Below, one piece after another: positions 25,618 to 33,693 of a stretch of 33,693 bases of DNA. This stretch comes from Candidatus Heimdallarchaeota archaeon. Its GTDB lineage: Archaea; Asgardarchaeota; Heimdallarchaeia; Heimdallarchaeales; Heimdallarchaeaceae. The notes below the pieces were generated by a model, which ran no database searches, was not told the origin of the DNA, and saw only the letters and a program-made list of their open reading frames with translations. The translations under genes and the position numbers were made by a program. Position 1 is the first letter of the stretch; each line of letters begins with the position of its first letter. The DNA lies in assembly GCA_021399395.1 (NCBI GenBank), contig JAAFKJ010000146.1, positions 1 to 33,693 of the forward strand, read 5' to 3'.

Positions 25618-26145
25618 TTATTTGTTTAATAAAATCAGTTCTGAAACACTCTTTAGTAATTCCAAATGGTCCTCTTTCCATCGTTTTTCTTTTTTCACCG
25701 TTTCAAAACCTATGAATCCTATGGGAATCTTCTCCCCTGATATTGGAATTGCTAAAATACTCTTTACACCTTGAAATTCCATTAACTCTTTCATTGATTT
25801 TGCTTCTTCTGTTAACTCGTGAATGCTATTTATCCAAGCAAACTCTAGCTTATCATAAACAACACTTTTGTAAAAAGGGAATAGGTCAATCGGTACATTT
25901 TGTTGATCAGCTTTAACTGAATGGATTCCTCTTTTGCAAAATTCGTGTGTATTATTTGCTATAATAAATCCATTTTCATCTTCAGCGAAAAAATATACAT
26001 AAACTCTATCAGAACCAGAGAATTTTCCTATGTTTTTAATCCACTCTGCAATTTTATCATCTAAGGTACTTTGAGTTTGATTAATCTTTTTCAAACGCTG
26101 AATCTCTTTTTCTACTTTCCTAGATTTGGTACTTTCTGATGACAT
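25618..26145 (-). CDS. GAF domain protein
   Basis: This 175-residue protein has a short charged helix (1-25) followed by one GAF domain (about 25-172). The domain shows SDRVYVYFFAEDENG, the later ILAIPIS..IPIGFIGFETV and the closing RWKEDHLELLKSVSELI, all typical of the fold. GAF domains bind small ligands or chromophores and usually sense signals. No kinase, cyclase or DNA-binding output domain is attached, so it must act through a partner or bind ligand alone. It is transcribed toward tRNA-Pro, 79 bases away. Confidence 0.87.
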   Translation of the reverse strand: MSSESTKSRKVEKEIQRLKKINQTQSTLDDKIAEWIKNIGKFSGSDRVYVYFFAEDENGFIIANNTHEFCKRGIHSVKADQQNVPIDLFPFYKSVVYDKLEFAWINSIHELTEEAKSMKELMEFQGVKSILAIPISGEKIPIGFIGFETVKKEKRWKEDHLELLKSVSELILLNK

Positions 26146-26249
26146 CTGACATATTTAAAGTAATTTTTCAAACATTTAAGAATTTTGGATATTTGATTGA
26201 AATTAGCTTTTTCAGTAAGTATTTTAAACTTTAACACTTTAAATGATAC

Positions 26250-26993
26250 ATGAAACCAAACACTAGTTTGCTTCATGAGATGTCTTGGACTGATATTGAA
26301 AAATTGGATAAAGAAACTACAGTATTCCTACTTCCAGTGGGAAGTACTGAACAACACGGCCCTCAAAACCCTTTAGGAACAGATTTCTTAATTGCTGAAC
26401 ACGTTGCGAGAAAATCTGCATTTTTGTCGATGCAAGCCTATTGCTTGCCAACACTTCCTATTGGAGTTGCCTCTCATCATAGAAACTTCGCAGGAACACT
26501 TTGGACATCACGAGAAACGCTTGAAAAGCTTATAAAAGATGTAATAAACTCAATAAATTACCATGGATTTAAGAAAATCATTGTTATCAATGGTCATGGT
26601 GGTAATACTTCATCAATTATGAATGCCATATCTGATTATAATGACACTAAGGAAACGCTGTGTACTTTGTTTGAGTGGTGGAGAGATGAGGAAATTATAA
26701 ATTCAGTATTTGGTACTCCTTCTGCAATACATGCTGATGCAATAGAAACATCAGCTGTTTGGGCAGTACGACCAGATCTAGCTAAAGAGGAGAGATTAAC
26801 AGGTTTGACTTCTGCGGAAGAATGGGGAAGAAAGATTGGAAATTTATATTTTCCTTCTAGAACTGATCAATTTACTGCAACTGGAATTGCTGGGAGACTT
26901 GAAGGAATTTCGATTGAAAAAGGTGATCAAGCTCTTGAGAAAGTAATAGAGAAACTTGTGAAAGCTATAGAACATCTTTCTATCTATCAATAA
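26250..26993 (+). CDS. creatininase-family amidohydrolase
   Basis: This 247-residue protein has all the metal-binding elements of the creatininase family: GSTEQHGP (Glu34, His36), GTD (Asp45), NGHGGN (His116) and a late acidic DAIETS (Glu166). The family includes creatininase and enzymes opening cyclic amides in riboflavin/F420 (ArfB type) or cofactor maturation pathways. Nothing nearby fixes the substrate. ATTTTAAAC at 26221-26229 lies 27 bases before ATG 26250, so the message is leaderless. Confidence 0.9.
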   Translation: MKPNTSLLHEMSWTDIEKLDKETTVFLLPVGSTEQHGPQNPLGTDFLIAEHVARKSAFLSMQAYCLPTLPIGVASHHRNFAGTLWTSRETLEKLIKDVINSINYHGFKKIIVINGHGGNTSSIMNAISDYNDTKETLCTLFEWWRDEEIINSVFGTPSAIHADAIETSAVWAVRPDLAKEERLTGLTSAEEWGRKIGNLYFPSRTDQFTATGIAGRLEGISIEKGDQALEKVIEKLVKAIEHLSIYQ

Positions 26994-27151
26994 CAGAGAA
27001 ATTAAGATCTATGACGCTCTTTGTCCCTTAAATTGTACAAATTGTTCTTGCAACTCGAATATTCTAAGAAACATTTTGTAGTCTAATCTTATTTTGTACT
27101 TGTAGCCCAATACCTGTCTTTTTGTAATTAGGAGATATGGCGACAAAACAA

Positions 27152-27159
27152 TTTATAAA
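27152..27159 (+). promoter_or_regulatory. TATA box of the 12-TM protein gene
   Basis: TTTATAAA is centred about 24-27 bases before ATG 27179, in the usual leaderless arrangement. The rest of the 185-base gap after the creatininase gene (26994-27178) shows nothing else I can name. Confidence 0.55.
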
Positions 27160-27178
27160 CACTTAAGGGATTTACAAA

Positions 27179-28891
27179 ATGTTCATTATGAAAACTACAG
27201 ATTCATCATCCGAAGCATTAATCCGTCAGAGAATGAGGTTTGAAGCACTAGGAAATGCTTTGAAGAGAGCTTCAAGTATGTCTTCAATGTTCAAAGTTAT
27301 GTTTGCCATTACTCTTATTTTCGGTTTACCTACACTTATTCTTTTGTCCAATCCTTTGAAAGATGGGACAACATTTGGTATTCAGTTACTAGTCTATGGT
27401 TCGAGAGTACTAATTGTTGCTTTAGCATTTTATTTGCTAGCAAGATTTACACCGGAGCTATATACAGCAAAAAATGATTTAAAAATAAAAATCGAAGAAA
27501 TAGGATATCAGCAAGCTGATACTAACTCTGTTGAAGAGAAAAATCTGCTAGTTCGTAACATCCTTTATAGTATCCTCAAAATACTAGTTTTCATTGCATC
27601 AGGTTTTGGTCTATTTCTAATAAGTTCAAGAGTGAATTATGGCTACATAATTGGACAACAAGCAATTTATCTTGCAGCTATAGTGATTATACTCGCTACA
27701 GTGAAATTCTGGAGTAACTCGAAACCCGACTATTCTCCAAGATTAGGCGGAAGGTTAATTGTTCTAGCTTTTGTACCAGCTACCTACTTTTGGGCTTTTG
27801 AGATAATAATTAATTTTTTCAGCGTTATCACAGAATCGAATATAAGATATAACTATACTCAATCGTCTTTTGGATTTGTATATCCTTTCGTAATTCTATT
27901 CTTGATTGTTGCAGTAATGATAACAACTAAGAAAACAATTAGAGAAAAAACTGCTTTACAAAATGCTAGAGAAAATGAATTTAAGAGAGTATCAACTTTC
28001 ATTGAAGAAAAGGGTATCTTCAGAAAATTGAAATATAAATATGATATCTGGTGGAATAAAGTATCTCAGAAAATATCACCAAAGTCAAGAAAAGAAAATT
28101 TGGATAGAAAACCAGGTTCAGTTTTTATTAATAGTATTTGGATTACACTCTTCGTCAGTGTTTTAGCAGTCGCATTTATAGTTCCTTGGAATATCTTCCC
28201 GCAAGATGCTATGCTATTCGTATCTGTTCTAATGATATCTTATCAATTTTCAATGATTAAATATGAAAGAGGAGAGATTGAAGTAATATCTGAACCTAAG
28301 AAAAATGAAGAAATTACCCCTCCTTCAATCAGGACTTATGAACTGTCAAAAATTACCTTAAGGCTTATTCTCTTACCTACAATAATATTTATTGTTACTC
28401 AATATGTTATGAGCGGAATACTTGGAGGTGGAATTCTTACTGCAGATAATAGGATGCTTATACTATTATTTACTTGGATAGCTGTTTTAATAGTGTTACC
28501 AACATCAGTTCAGATGATGATCCTTATATCGAGAGATTTGAAAGATAATCGTAAGTTTAAGAATTTTAAAATGTATTTCACATTATTCATTAATATCCTG
28601 ATATTAGAGTTAATTCTGTATGTAATAACTGTTGTCTCATACTTTGTAGCCTTACAATTCGATTTCCAATTCATCGATACAACAGCACTAATTCTTCAAG
28701 CGGTTATTGTTTTTGTTATGGTCATTTTACCCATAGTTTATTTGCTAATATCTACAAAATTAGATGATAAAGGTTACAGAATTTTGCAAATCTGTACTTG
28801 GGTTCTACTTGGGCTTATAGGTATAATAATCTTCGAAGAATTCCTACACTTTGTTATTGAAGGATACTTCTTGGTACAGTGGCCATGGTAA
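27179..28891 (+). CDS. large polytopic membrane protein (about 12 TM), unknown
   Basis: This 570-residue protein has about six membrane helices before residue 260, a charged cytosolic loop (about 260-315) rich in Lys/Arg, and about six more helices to the C-terminus. No transporter signature (MFS, APC, MATE) or enzyme motif was recognised. The first 40 residues are an amphipathic helix region without a signal peptide. The two halves could be a duplicated six-helix unit, but by eye they do not align well. An in-frame ATG at 27188 is an alternative start. It stands alone between convergent and same-strand neighbours. Confidence 0.75.
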   Translation: MFIMKTTDSSSEALIRQRMRFEALGNALKRASSMSSMFKVMFAITLIFGLPTLILLSNPLKDGTTFGIQLLVYGSRVLIVALAFYLLARFTPELYTAKNDLKIKIEEIGYQQADTNSVEEKNLLVRNILYSILKILVFIASGFGLFLISSRVNYGYIIGQQAIYLAAIVIILATVKFWSNSKPDYSPRLGGRLIVLAFVPATYFWAFEIIINFFSVITESNIRYNYTQSSFGFVYPFVILFLIVAVMITTKKTIREKTALQNARENEFKRVSTFIEEKGIFRKLKYKYDIWWNKVSQKISPKSRKENLDRKPGSVFINSIWITLFVSVLAVAFIVPWNIFPQDAMLFVSVLMISYQFSMIKYERGEIEVISEPKKNEEITPPSIRTYELSKITLRLILLPTIIFIVTQYVMSGILGGGILTADNRMLILLFTWIAVLIVLPTSVQMMILISRDLKDNRKFKNFKMYFTLFINILILELILYVITVVSYFVALQFDFQFIDTTALILQAVIVFVMVILPIVYLLISTKLDDKGYRILQICTWVLLGLIGIIIFEEFLHFVIEGYFLVQWPW

Positions 28892-28914
28892 GGATTTAAC
28901 TTACCAAATCGCTT

Positions 28915-29892
28915 TTATTTTTTCTTAAGATTTATGTAATTACTTAGTCTTTTGACAGGTTCTTCCATATTCGAATCTGCATAGAAGTGAAAGATTCCAT
29001 CTTTATTTGTAAAAGCTGAACAATCTCCTTTGTTGTTCATAGAAAGAATATGTAACACTCCTTCTTCTTTTATTTTCATTAAATCTGTAATTCCAGATCG
29101 TGTTGATTCGTCAAGAGGAAGTTTTCTCTCATATCTGTCAACTACTAATCTTGCAGTTGATAATCTTATAGCTAATTCTCCTGTTCCTGTACATGCTGCA
29201 CCAACTGTTTCAGAACAGTATATACCAGCTCCAAATAAAGGTGAATCACCAACTCTTCCAGGAAATTTCATAGCTAATCCTGAAGTTGAAACTCCGACTG
29301 CCAAATTATTATGTTTATCTAGTGCAATAACATTAGTTGTTCCATGTTTATCAAAACTTAGTTTTCTGTACCAATCTTTTACAGCGTATTTTTCCATAAC
29401 TTCCTTAAGATGATCATCAAATCTCATAAAAAGTTCTCTCACCAAAGTTTGAGCTTCTTGAGGCATTTCTAAACTTTTTCCTTCTATAATATTGTGGTAA
29501 TTTTTGATACCTAACTCATCAATAATATCTTCTTCAATAAAACCTAATGCACGTGCAAATTTCTCTGCTCCTTCTCCAACTAACATGACATGAGGAGAAA
29601 TTTCCATAACTTTCCGTGCAATACTTATAGGATGACGAAAATTTCTTACTGCTGCTATAGATCCAGCTTGTCTGGTTTTCCCATCCATAATTGAAGCATC
29701 CAGCTCTACTGTGCCAAGGAGATTAGGAAACCCATTAAAGCCCACTGTTATATCATAGGGGTTATTTTCGATTAATTTAATGCTCTCCTCAACAGCATCT
29801 AAAGCACTACCACCTTCTCTAAGAATCTTTAAACCAGCTGGTAAACCTACATCAGCGTTACGTGTACCACAAATTGCATAATCAAATTGCAT
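28915..29892 (-). CDS. Ntn asparaginase / aspartylglucosaminidase-type hydrolase
   Basis: This 325-residue protein belongs to the type 2 asparaginase family (isoaspartyl peptidase, aspartylglucosaminidase). Such enzymes are made inactive and cleave themselves before a threonine. Here that residue is Thr185 in DKHGTTNVIALD (181-192). The substrate-pocket segments GRVGDSPLFGAG (212-223) and TGTGEL (235-240) are present. The N-terminal part (GGSALDAVEESIKLIE, DASIMDG) resembles the aspartylglucosaminidase branch, so it may release asparagine from N-glycans or break isoaspartyl peptides. No signal peptide is seen, so it acts in the cytosol. A TATA-like TTTATAC at about 29914-29920 makes it leaderless. 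Confidence 0.92.
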   Translation of the reverse strand: MQFDYAICGTRNADVGLPAGLKILREGGSALDAVEESIKLIENNPYDITVGFNGFPNLLGTVELDASIMDGKTRQAGSIAAVRNFRHPISIARKVMEISPHVMLVGEGAEKFARALGFIEEDIIDELGIKNYHNIIEGKSLEMPQEAQTLVRELFMRFDDHLKEVMEKYAVKDWYRKLSFDKHGTTNVIALDKHNNLAVGVSTSGLAMKFPGRVGDSPLFGAGIYCSETVGAACTGTGELAIRLSTARLVVDRYERKLPLDESTRSGITDLMKIKEEGVLHILSMNNKGDCSAFTNKDGIFHFYADSNMEEPVKRLSNYINLKKK

Positions 29893-29956
29893 TTATGTAA
29901 GAAAAAAATTAGAGTATAAAAAATGTACTCCATGAATTTTTTTGTCATACAGTCAT

Positions 29957-30250
29957 GTTGTGGGTGTTTTATAGAGGTCCTCATAAGATCTGGAAGATGA
30001 CTGGCTTGCAGTCTACACTCACTCTAAGGGACAATTCACGTGTCCTCCTACCCCGTTCACCATACGTTTAAGTATAGCTTTCGGATCGCTTGTTAGTTCC
30101 TCATTCATAGATGGGAGTATAGGAATGGATTCCATTTCTCTTGTACCTTGACCACAATCTATGGTGGGATGTGGTCGGCAAAGTCTACACGAGCGGTAAA
30201 CCCTGTTCCTATACTTTACAACTGTTTGTTCTATATAAACCCAACAAAAA
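29957..30250 (-). ncRNA. candidate structured non-coding RNA, family unknown
   Basis: This stretch within the 465-base gap between two genes is visibly richer in G and C than its surroundings and full of complementary segments. There is a perfect 10-bp long-range helix, TTCCTATACT (30206-30215) with 30116-30125, and hairpins at 30150-30176 (7 bp), 30060-30077 (6 bp), 30029-30045 (5 bp) and 29999-30013 (5 bp). The ends (30231-30245 and 29957-29974) can also pair. Box A sequences lie at 30277-30286 and 30231-30240 on the minus strand. I see neither the SRP helix-8 core nor the conserved RNase P blocks, so it is not assigned. Ends and strand are estimates. Confidence 0.5.
30231..30240 (-). promoter_or_regulatory. 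second possible TATA box for the candidate RNA
   Basis: On the minus strand GTTTATATAG fits box A. If it is used, transcription would begin near 30212, at the base of the 10-bp helix. It may instead be the 5' strand of a terminal stem, in which case the box at 30277 is the promoter. Confidence 0.35.
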
Positions 30251-30276
30251 TGTAACATGACTAGAAAACAGAATTA

Positions 30277-30286
30277 CTTTATAAAC
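30277..30286. promoter_or_regulatory. symmetric TATA box between candidate RNA and ABC exporter
   Basis: CTTTATAAAC has a palindromic core (TTTATAAA). Leftward it would start the candidate RNA near 30250; rightward it would give the ABC operon a leader of about 50 bases. A nearer box for the ABC gene, TATCTTTAA at 30324-30332, would make that message leaderless. Confidence 0.4.
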
Positions 30287-30357
30287 ACTAATAAAAACAA
30301 GTGAATTGTTGATTACAAAAAAATATCTTTAAGAATGCTTCCGGTAGAACCATCTTA

Positions 30358-31137
30358 ATGTCAGAATTAATGGTAGAATCAAAACAGCTTACGAAATATT
30401 TTAATTCACTTCTGGCTGTTGATAAAATTGATTTAAAAATACCAAAAGGCAAGATTTATGCTCTTCTGGGTCCAAATGGAGCTGGAAAAACAACAACTAT
30501 TCGTATGCTCTTAGGTCTTCTTAAACCTACATCTGGAGAGGTAATTGTAAATGGGGTGAATGTTTCAGTTGAACCTAAATCTATCAGAGGAGAAATTGGT
30601 ATACTTCCCCAGTTTTCAGCTGCATATTATGATCTAACTCCTATGCAAAATATCAATTTCATTCTTGAATTGAATAACATTCCTTATGATGAGGTGAAGG
30701 CTGCTTTAGGAGAATACTTCAAGACGTTGGATATCTCCTATGAATTGCTTAATAAACCATTTTCAAAGTTATCCGGAGGGGAACAAAGATCCATCAGTTT
30801 TATTATGGCTGCAATAACAAATAAGGAGTTCTTAATCCTCGATGAACCAACCTCGGGTTTGGACATTGCACGGGCTAAATATATTCGATCAATCATCAAA
30901 TACCTGGTTGAACAACAAGGAAAAACTGTCCTCCTATCTTCGCACATAGTGTCTGATTTAGAAGAACTTGCAGATTATTGTGGGATTTTGAAGAAAGGCA
31001 AATTAATCTTTCAAGGTAGAAAGGAGGAAATTATTAATGAATATGCTCCCGATTCTCAAGATTTTGAGGATGCAATTGTGAATGCCTTTGGTGCAAAAAC
31101 GAACATAGCTCAAACTTTTATGGGGGGAAGTAAATGA
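30358..31137 (+). CDS. ABC-2 type exporter ATP-binding protein
   Basis: This 259-residue ATPase subunit powers export of a drug, lipid or peptide across the membrane. It shows Walker A GPNGAGKTT (38-46), the Q-loop ILPQF (82-86), the signature LSGGE (138-142), Walker B LILDEPTSGLD (159-169) and the H-loop His196. It is of the DrrA/NatA class, with a short C-terminal extension. The ATG of the permease overlaps its stop by four bases, so the two subunits are translationally coupled. Confidence 0.95.
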   Translation: MSELMVESKQLTKYFNSLLAVDKIDLKIPKGKIYALLGPNGAGKTTTIRMLLGLLKPTSGEVIVNGVNVSVEPKSIRGEIGILPQFSAAYYDLTPMQNINFILELNNIPYDEVKAALGEYFKTLDISYELLNKPFSKLSGGEQRSISFIMAAITNKEFLILDEPTSGLDIARAKYIRSIIKYLVEQQGKTVLLSSHIVSDLEELADYCGILKKGKLIFQGRKEEIINEYAPDSQDFEDAIVNAFGAKTNIAQTFMGGSK

Positions 31138-32342
31138 AAAAAGAGAAAGAAAAATCAAAGCAGTTAAGGGCTCTCTTGAAAAAAGATCTTAGACTGCTCT
31201 TTCGTAAAAGAGTTGCGATTTTCGTTTTTGGTGGTCCCTTCATTATGATGTTTCTGTTAATTGGTTTACCATCTCTATTCAGTTCTCAACAAACTATGGT
31301 ATTGCTAATCTGTAGTGATGATCAGCTTTATTCTGGTGTGAATATTGGAAATGCAGTTGTGGATAATATTACAAACTATTTCTCTGTTGATCCATCCATT
31401 GAAGTCCAACCTGTATTAAATTTTTCAGCTGTAAAGGGGACAGAAAATTTCGGAATTTATATCCCATCAAATTTCTCGTTTCTTATAATCTCTGAAACAG
31501 ATACACCATCTTATTTTGAAGTAGATGCAACTCAATCACTGTTTTCAGAGAGCATTTTCAATACGATATATGCTATTACTCACAACGTTATTGCAACAGT
31601 TCTAGCAAACAGAACACTCCCCGTTATTCAGACTATAGAAGAACCCCCAACCTCATTACCTGAAGAACAACTATTGGGACCCAAAGCTGCAGCTATTGCA
31701 ATGCCTTTGAGTTATATGATATTTCTTCTAATAGCCTTAAATTCAGGTTCATACTCAAATATTGGTTTCGCAAGAGAAAAAAGAATGAGAACTATGGAAG
31801 TTTTATTATCTTATACAAAAAAACATAATCAACTAGTAATTTCAAAAACAATAACGGCACTAGTAGCATCTCTTGGTTCAACACTTTCTTATGTTCTTGG
31901 TATTGTAGCTGCTACAAGCTTAACTGGAGGCGGTTCAGAAGGAATTTTCGCGATATTTGGTCTGAACATGCAACTTCTAAATGTTTGGGATATTATAGTT
32001 GTTGTTATATTTGGAGTACTGGCGTTATTAATTTCAACTTTAATTACAATGGCTATAGATAGCAATATCACAAGAGAAGCTTCTGAAAGATTAAGCCCAT
32101 TATTATCCATAGGTTTGGCAATGTTTTTCTATTTTGTTGCAATGACCAACCCTTTAGGAGCATCTACAAGCTTAGTAATCAACCCCTTTTACTGGTGCTA
32201 TAGACTAGCTCTTCTGGCCATATCTGGTAAATTCAATTTTGAAATACTAATTTATCTAGCGTTGATTATAGCTATCATAGGATTACTGATTTTCTTTGCA
32301 ACAAGAGGTATTCAAAAAGAGAAAAGTCTCTATTTAGAGTAA
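31134..32342 (+). CDS. ABC-2 type exporter permease
   Basis: This 402-residue partner permease has the NatB-like layout: one N-terminal membrane helix (about 27-50), a large outer domain (50-190), then about five to six helices (195-215, 240-265, 290-310, 325-345, 375-395). The cytoplasmic coupling segment REKRMRTMEVLLSYTK (about 215-230) is the family's best-conserved stretch. The outer domain suggests peptide, ion or lipid export like NatB and YhaP relatives, but the substrate is unknown. A G-rich Shine-Dalgarno (GGGGGG before the ATG) lies in the ATPase gene. Confidence 0.9.
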   Translation: MKKEKEKSKQLRALLKKDLRLLFRKRVAIFVFGGPFIMMFLLIGLPSLFSSQQTMVLLICSDDQLYSGVNIGNAVVDNITNYFSVDPSIEVQPVLNFSAVKGTENFGIYIPSNFSFLIISETDTPSYFEVDATQSLFSESIFNTIYAITHNVIATVLANRTLPVIQTIEEPPTSLPEEQLLGPKAAAIAMPLSYMIFLLIALNSGSYSNIGFAREKRMRTMEVLLSYTKKHNQLVISKTITALVASLGSTLSYVLGIVAATSLTGGGSEGIFAIFGLNMQLLNVWDIIVVVIFGVLALLISTLITMAIDSNITREASERLSPLLSIGLAMFFYFVAMTNPLGASTSLVINPFYWCYRLALLAISGKFNFEILIYLALIIAIIGLLIFFATRGIQKEKSLYLE

Positions 32343-32388
32343 TCTTTCTCTTCTTTTTTTATGATTAAAAACTAAATCTGAAAATAGC

Positions 32389-32868
32389 TCAAGCAGATGC
32401 GATTCCTATCCAAATGTAATAAGTTATGATGTCAACTACCAGAGCTGCAATAAATCCTAAAACTCCAAATAGAATGACCCATATATTTTGCTTTCTAAAA
32501 TCCTTCAACTCTTTGCTAGATTTTATTGAAGCTTGAGGAATTGATGGCTTTTGCTTGTATCTCATACCATTAACAACAATGACTGCTGCAATTATTATGT
32601 TAAAAATCATGATAAAAATATCAACTGGTCTGATTGATCCGATAGTCGAAGTCCAAAGACCGTAAACAGCAGAAGCTGCAAAAAATGGGGTTCCAATAAG
32701 ATAAGGGATAATATATTTGTTACTTAGTATCTCCCAGAATGAAATTGCTTCATTCTGACATCTAGAACATGTATAATCCTTCTCTAAAGACTTAGTATTG
32801 GTTCTTTGCCAAAAATAAATGTTCTTTTCACATTTAGGACAATAGTGAACCCTTTGAACAAATTTCAT
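32389..32868 (-). CDS. zinc-ribbon membrane protein, unknown
   Basis: This 159-residue protein starts with a zinc ribbon (CPKC at 10-13 and CSRC at 34-37), followed by three membrane helices (about 53-71, 82-100 and 130-155) joined by a short basic loop. The family is not recognised. The ribbon at the N-terminus lies in the cytosol if the positive-inside rule holds. It ends 46 bases from the convergent ABC permease and follows the MFS gene on the same strand after a 51-base gap. Confidence 0.78.
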   Translation of the reverse strand: MKFVQRVHYCPKCEKNIYFWQRTNTKSLEKDYTCSRCQNEAISFWEILSNKYIIPYLIGTPFFAASAVYGLWTSTIGSIRPVDIFIMIFNIIIAAVIVVNGMRYKQKPSIPQASIKSSKELKDFRKQNIWVILFGVLGFIAALVVDIITYYIWIGIASA

Positions 32869-32919
32869 TGAACCAGATTTTACATGAATATTTTAACTGT
32901 TTCGACATTAGTATATATC

Positions 32920-33693
32920 TCAACTCTTTCGGCTTTTCAATGCATAAATAAGGATAGGAATGGCTGCTACTAACCGGATAACTGTAATGCTTATCAAGAA
33001 AATTCTTAGAATCATGAAAAAACTGTTGTCCATATACTCCATCCCATTTGTGAAATATCCGAATAGAATCCCACACAGAAAAGATCCACAAAAAGTTGCG
33101 ATACCCATCATAAGGTTGTATACTCCAGTATAAGCTCCTCTTGTTTCGGGATCTGCCATATCTAAAATTTCTGCACTTATGGCAACCATAATAGTTCCAT
33201 TACCATATCCTCCGAAGATATTTGCAATGATGATTATATACCAATATGAACTAAAAGCAAGAACTATTGGAACTAGAATTAATGAAGCAAGTCCTACAAC
33301 TATTGTCATTTTTCTGCCAATTTTGTTAACAATTTTTCTAGCGGATATTTGAGCTAAGGCCATTGAAGCAGAAAACACTGCCGATAAAATAGCAACTTCT
33401 GCACTACTTGGATCAAGTCTCTTAAGAACATAGGGCCCTAATGGCCAGAGAAAACTCATTACAAACCACCATACAAGAGTTACCGTGGTTAAAACTGTGA
33501 ATGATTTGTTCTGGAGTATCTTCTTGAATAATCGTAATTTGTTTTTCTGTTTGAATACATTTGTTTCTTTTAATGTAATAACAAAAATCGAAGCAAATGC
33601 AAATAGAAATGAACCACAGAACATCATAAATCTGTATTTATAATCTGTAAGACCTCCTGGAAAGATCCAGTAATTTTCTGGAAAAGGTAAATA
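32920..33693 (-). CDS. MFS transporter, C-terminal part (cut by window end)
   Basis: The frame is open from the stop at 32920 to the right edge with no stop, so the true start lies outside. ATG 33625-33627 is internal, and the 22 codons before it continue the protein. The visible 257 residues have about seven membrane helices. They show the major facilitator pattern: a central charged loop (FKQKNKLRLFKKILQNK), then helices with KIGRKMTIVVGLA (the repeat of the family's GxxxDRxGRR loop) and a TRGAYTGVYNL segment. It is probably a secondary exporter or sugar carrier; the substrate is not readable. Confidence 0.85.
   Translation of the reverse strand, partial: YLPFPENYWIFPGGLTDYKYRFMMFCGSFLFAFASIFVITLKETNVFKQKNKLRLFKKILQNKSFTVLTTVTLVWWFVMSFLWPLGPYVLKRLDPSSAEVAILSAVFSASMALAQISARKIVNKIGRKMTIVVGLASLILVPIVLAFSSYWYIIIIANIFGGYGNGTIMVAISAEILDMADPETRGAYTGVYNLMMGIATFCGSFLCGILFGYFTNGMEYMDNSFFMILRIFLISITVIRLVAAIPILIYALKSRKS

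Noticed and set aside
26994..27178. Possible small RNA or gene in the gap after the creatininase gene
   Set aside because: No open frame with a start signal, no strong inverted repeats and no GC rise were seen; only the downstream TATA box is supported.
29030..29413. 127-codon plus-strand frame opposite the asparaginase
   Set aside because: It is the complement of a strongly conserved enzyme gene and has no own start signals.
29957..30250. Assignment of the candidate RNA as SRP RNA or RNase P RNA
   Set aside because: Neither strand shows the GGAA-type helix-8 loop of SRP RNA, nor the GAGGAAAGUCC and GGCUUAU blocks of RNase P; a GGTAAACCC on the plus strand alone is not enough.
30019..30258. 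79-codon open frame on the minus strand inside the gap before the ABC genes, with an ATG at leaderless distance from a TATA box
   Set aside because: It uses codons rare elsewhere here (CGC, TCG, CCG, CGA), has no recognisable domain, and lies wholly within a stretch full of complementary segments; a structured RNA explains it better. It remains the main alternative.
1..33693. CRISPR array, insertion sequence or prophage
   Set aside because: No evenly spaced direct repeats, transposase or integrase motifs, or terminal inverted repeats were found on reading through.

Overview
This window is a dense, AT-rich stretch of archaeal chromosome. Archaeal marks are AMP phosphorylase, an Orc1/Cdc6-type AAA+ protein, Lrp/AsnC regulators, an archaeal-type peroxiredoxin, a tRNA-Pro with a canonical 37/38 intron in a bulge-helix-bulge fold, and TATA boxes about 25-30 bases before most start codons (mostly leaderless messages). 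A RING-finger membrane protein, a protein that looks like a longin-type domain joined to a degenerate GTPase fold, and many sequon-rich surface proteins suggest an Asgard archaeon (Loki- or Heimdallarchaeia-like). That placement is an inference, not proven here.

Layout. 1-5.2 kb: a winged-helix/pseudo-GTPase-like protein, a minus-strand operon of three small polytopic membrane proteins (the first with a C-terminal zinc ribbon), one more membrane protein, and a longin-like/pseudo-GTPase-like protein. 5.3-11.8 kb: a DUF4139 coiled-coil protein, two alpha/beta hydrolases (one with Cys in the nucleophile elbow), an ICMT/PEMT-like methyltransferase, an Lrp regulator divergent from a peroxiredoxin across one TATA box, and a DegV protein. 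11.8-17.7 kb: adenine deaminase, AlaX, a surface protein, AMP phosphorylase and a GNAT acetyltransferase. AMP phosphorylase releases adenine and adenine deaminase removes it, so the two fit one nucleotide-salvage route. 17.8-19.3 kb: a divergent Cdc6-like ATPase and a stand-alone RAM domain.

19.4-25.5 kb is the most unusual block. A minus-strand pair (secreted von Willebrand A protein, then a signal-peptide/ectodomain/TM/cytosolic RING protein) stands back to back with a plus-strand trio (winged-helix regulator, ParA/MinD ATPase, membrane-anchored ectodomain protein). The gap between them carries two copies of a ~21 bp element, one a perfect 20-bp palindrome, each lying on one promoter. I read this as a single co-regulated cell-surface system with no name I know.

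25.4-33.7 kb: tRNA-Pro(GGG) whose 3' end overlaps the end of the trio antisense, then a GAF protein, a creatininase-family amidohydrolase, a 12-TM protein, an aspartylglucosaminidase-type Ntn hydrolase, a GC-richer ~290-base gap that looks like an unidentified structured RNA on the minus strand, an ABC-2 exporter pair, a zinc-ribbon membrane protein, and an MFS transporter cut by the window end. No insertion sequence, prophage or CRISPR array was seen.
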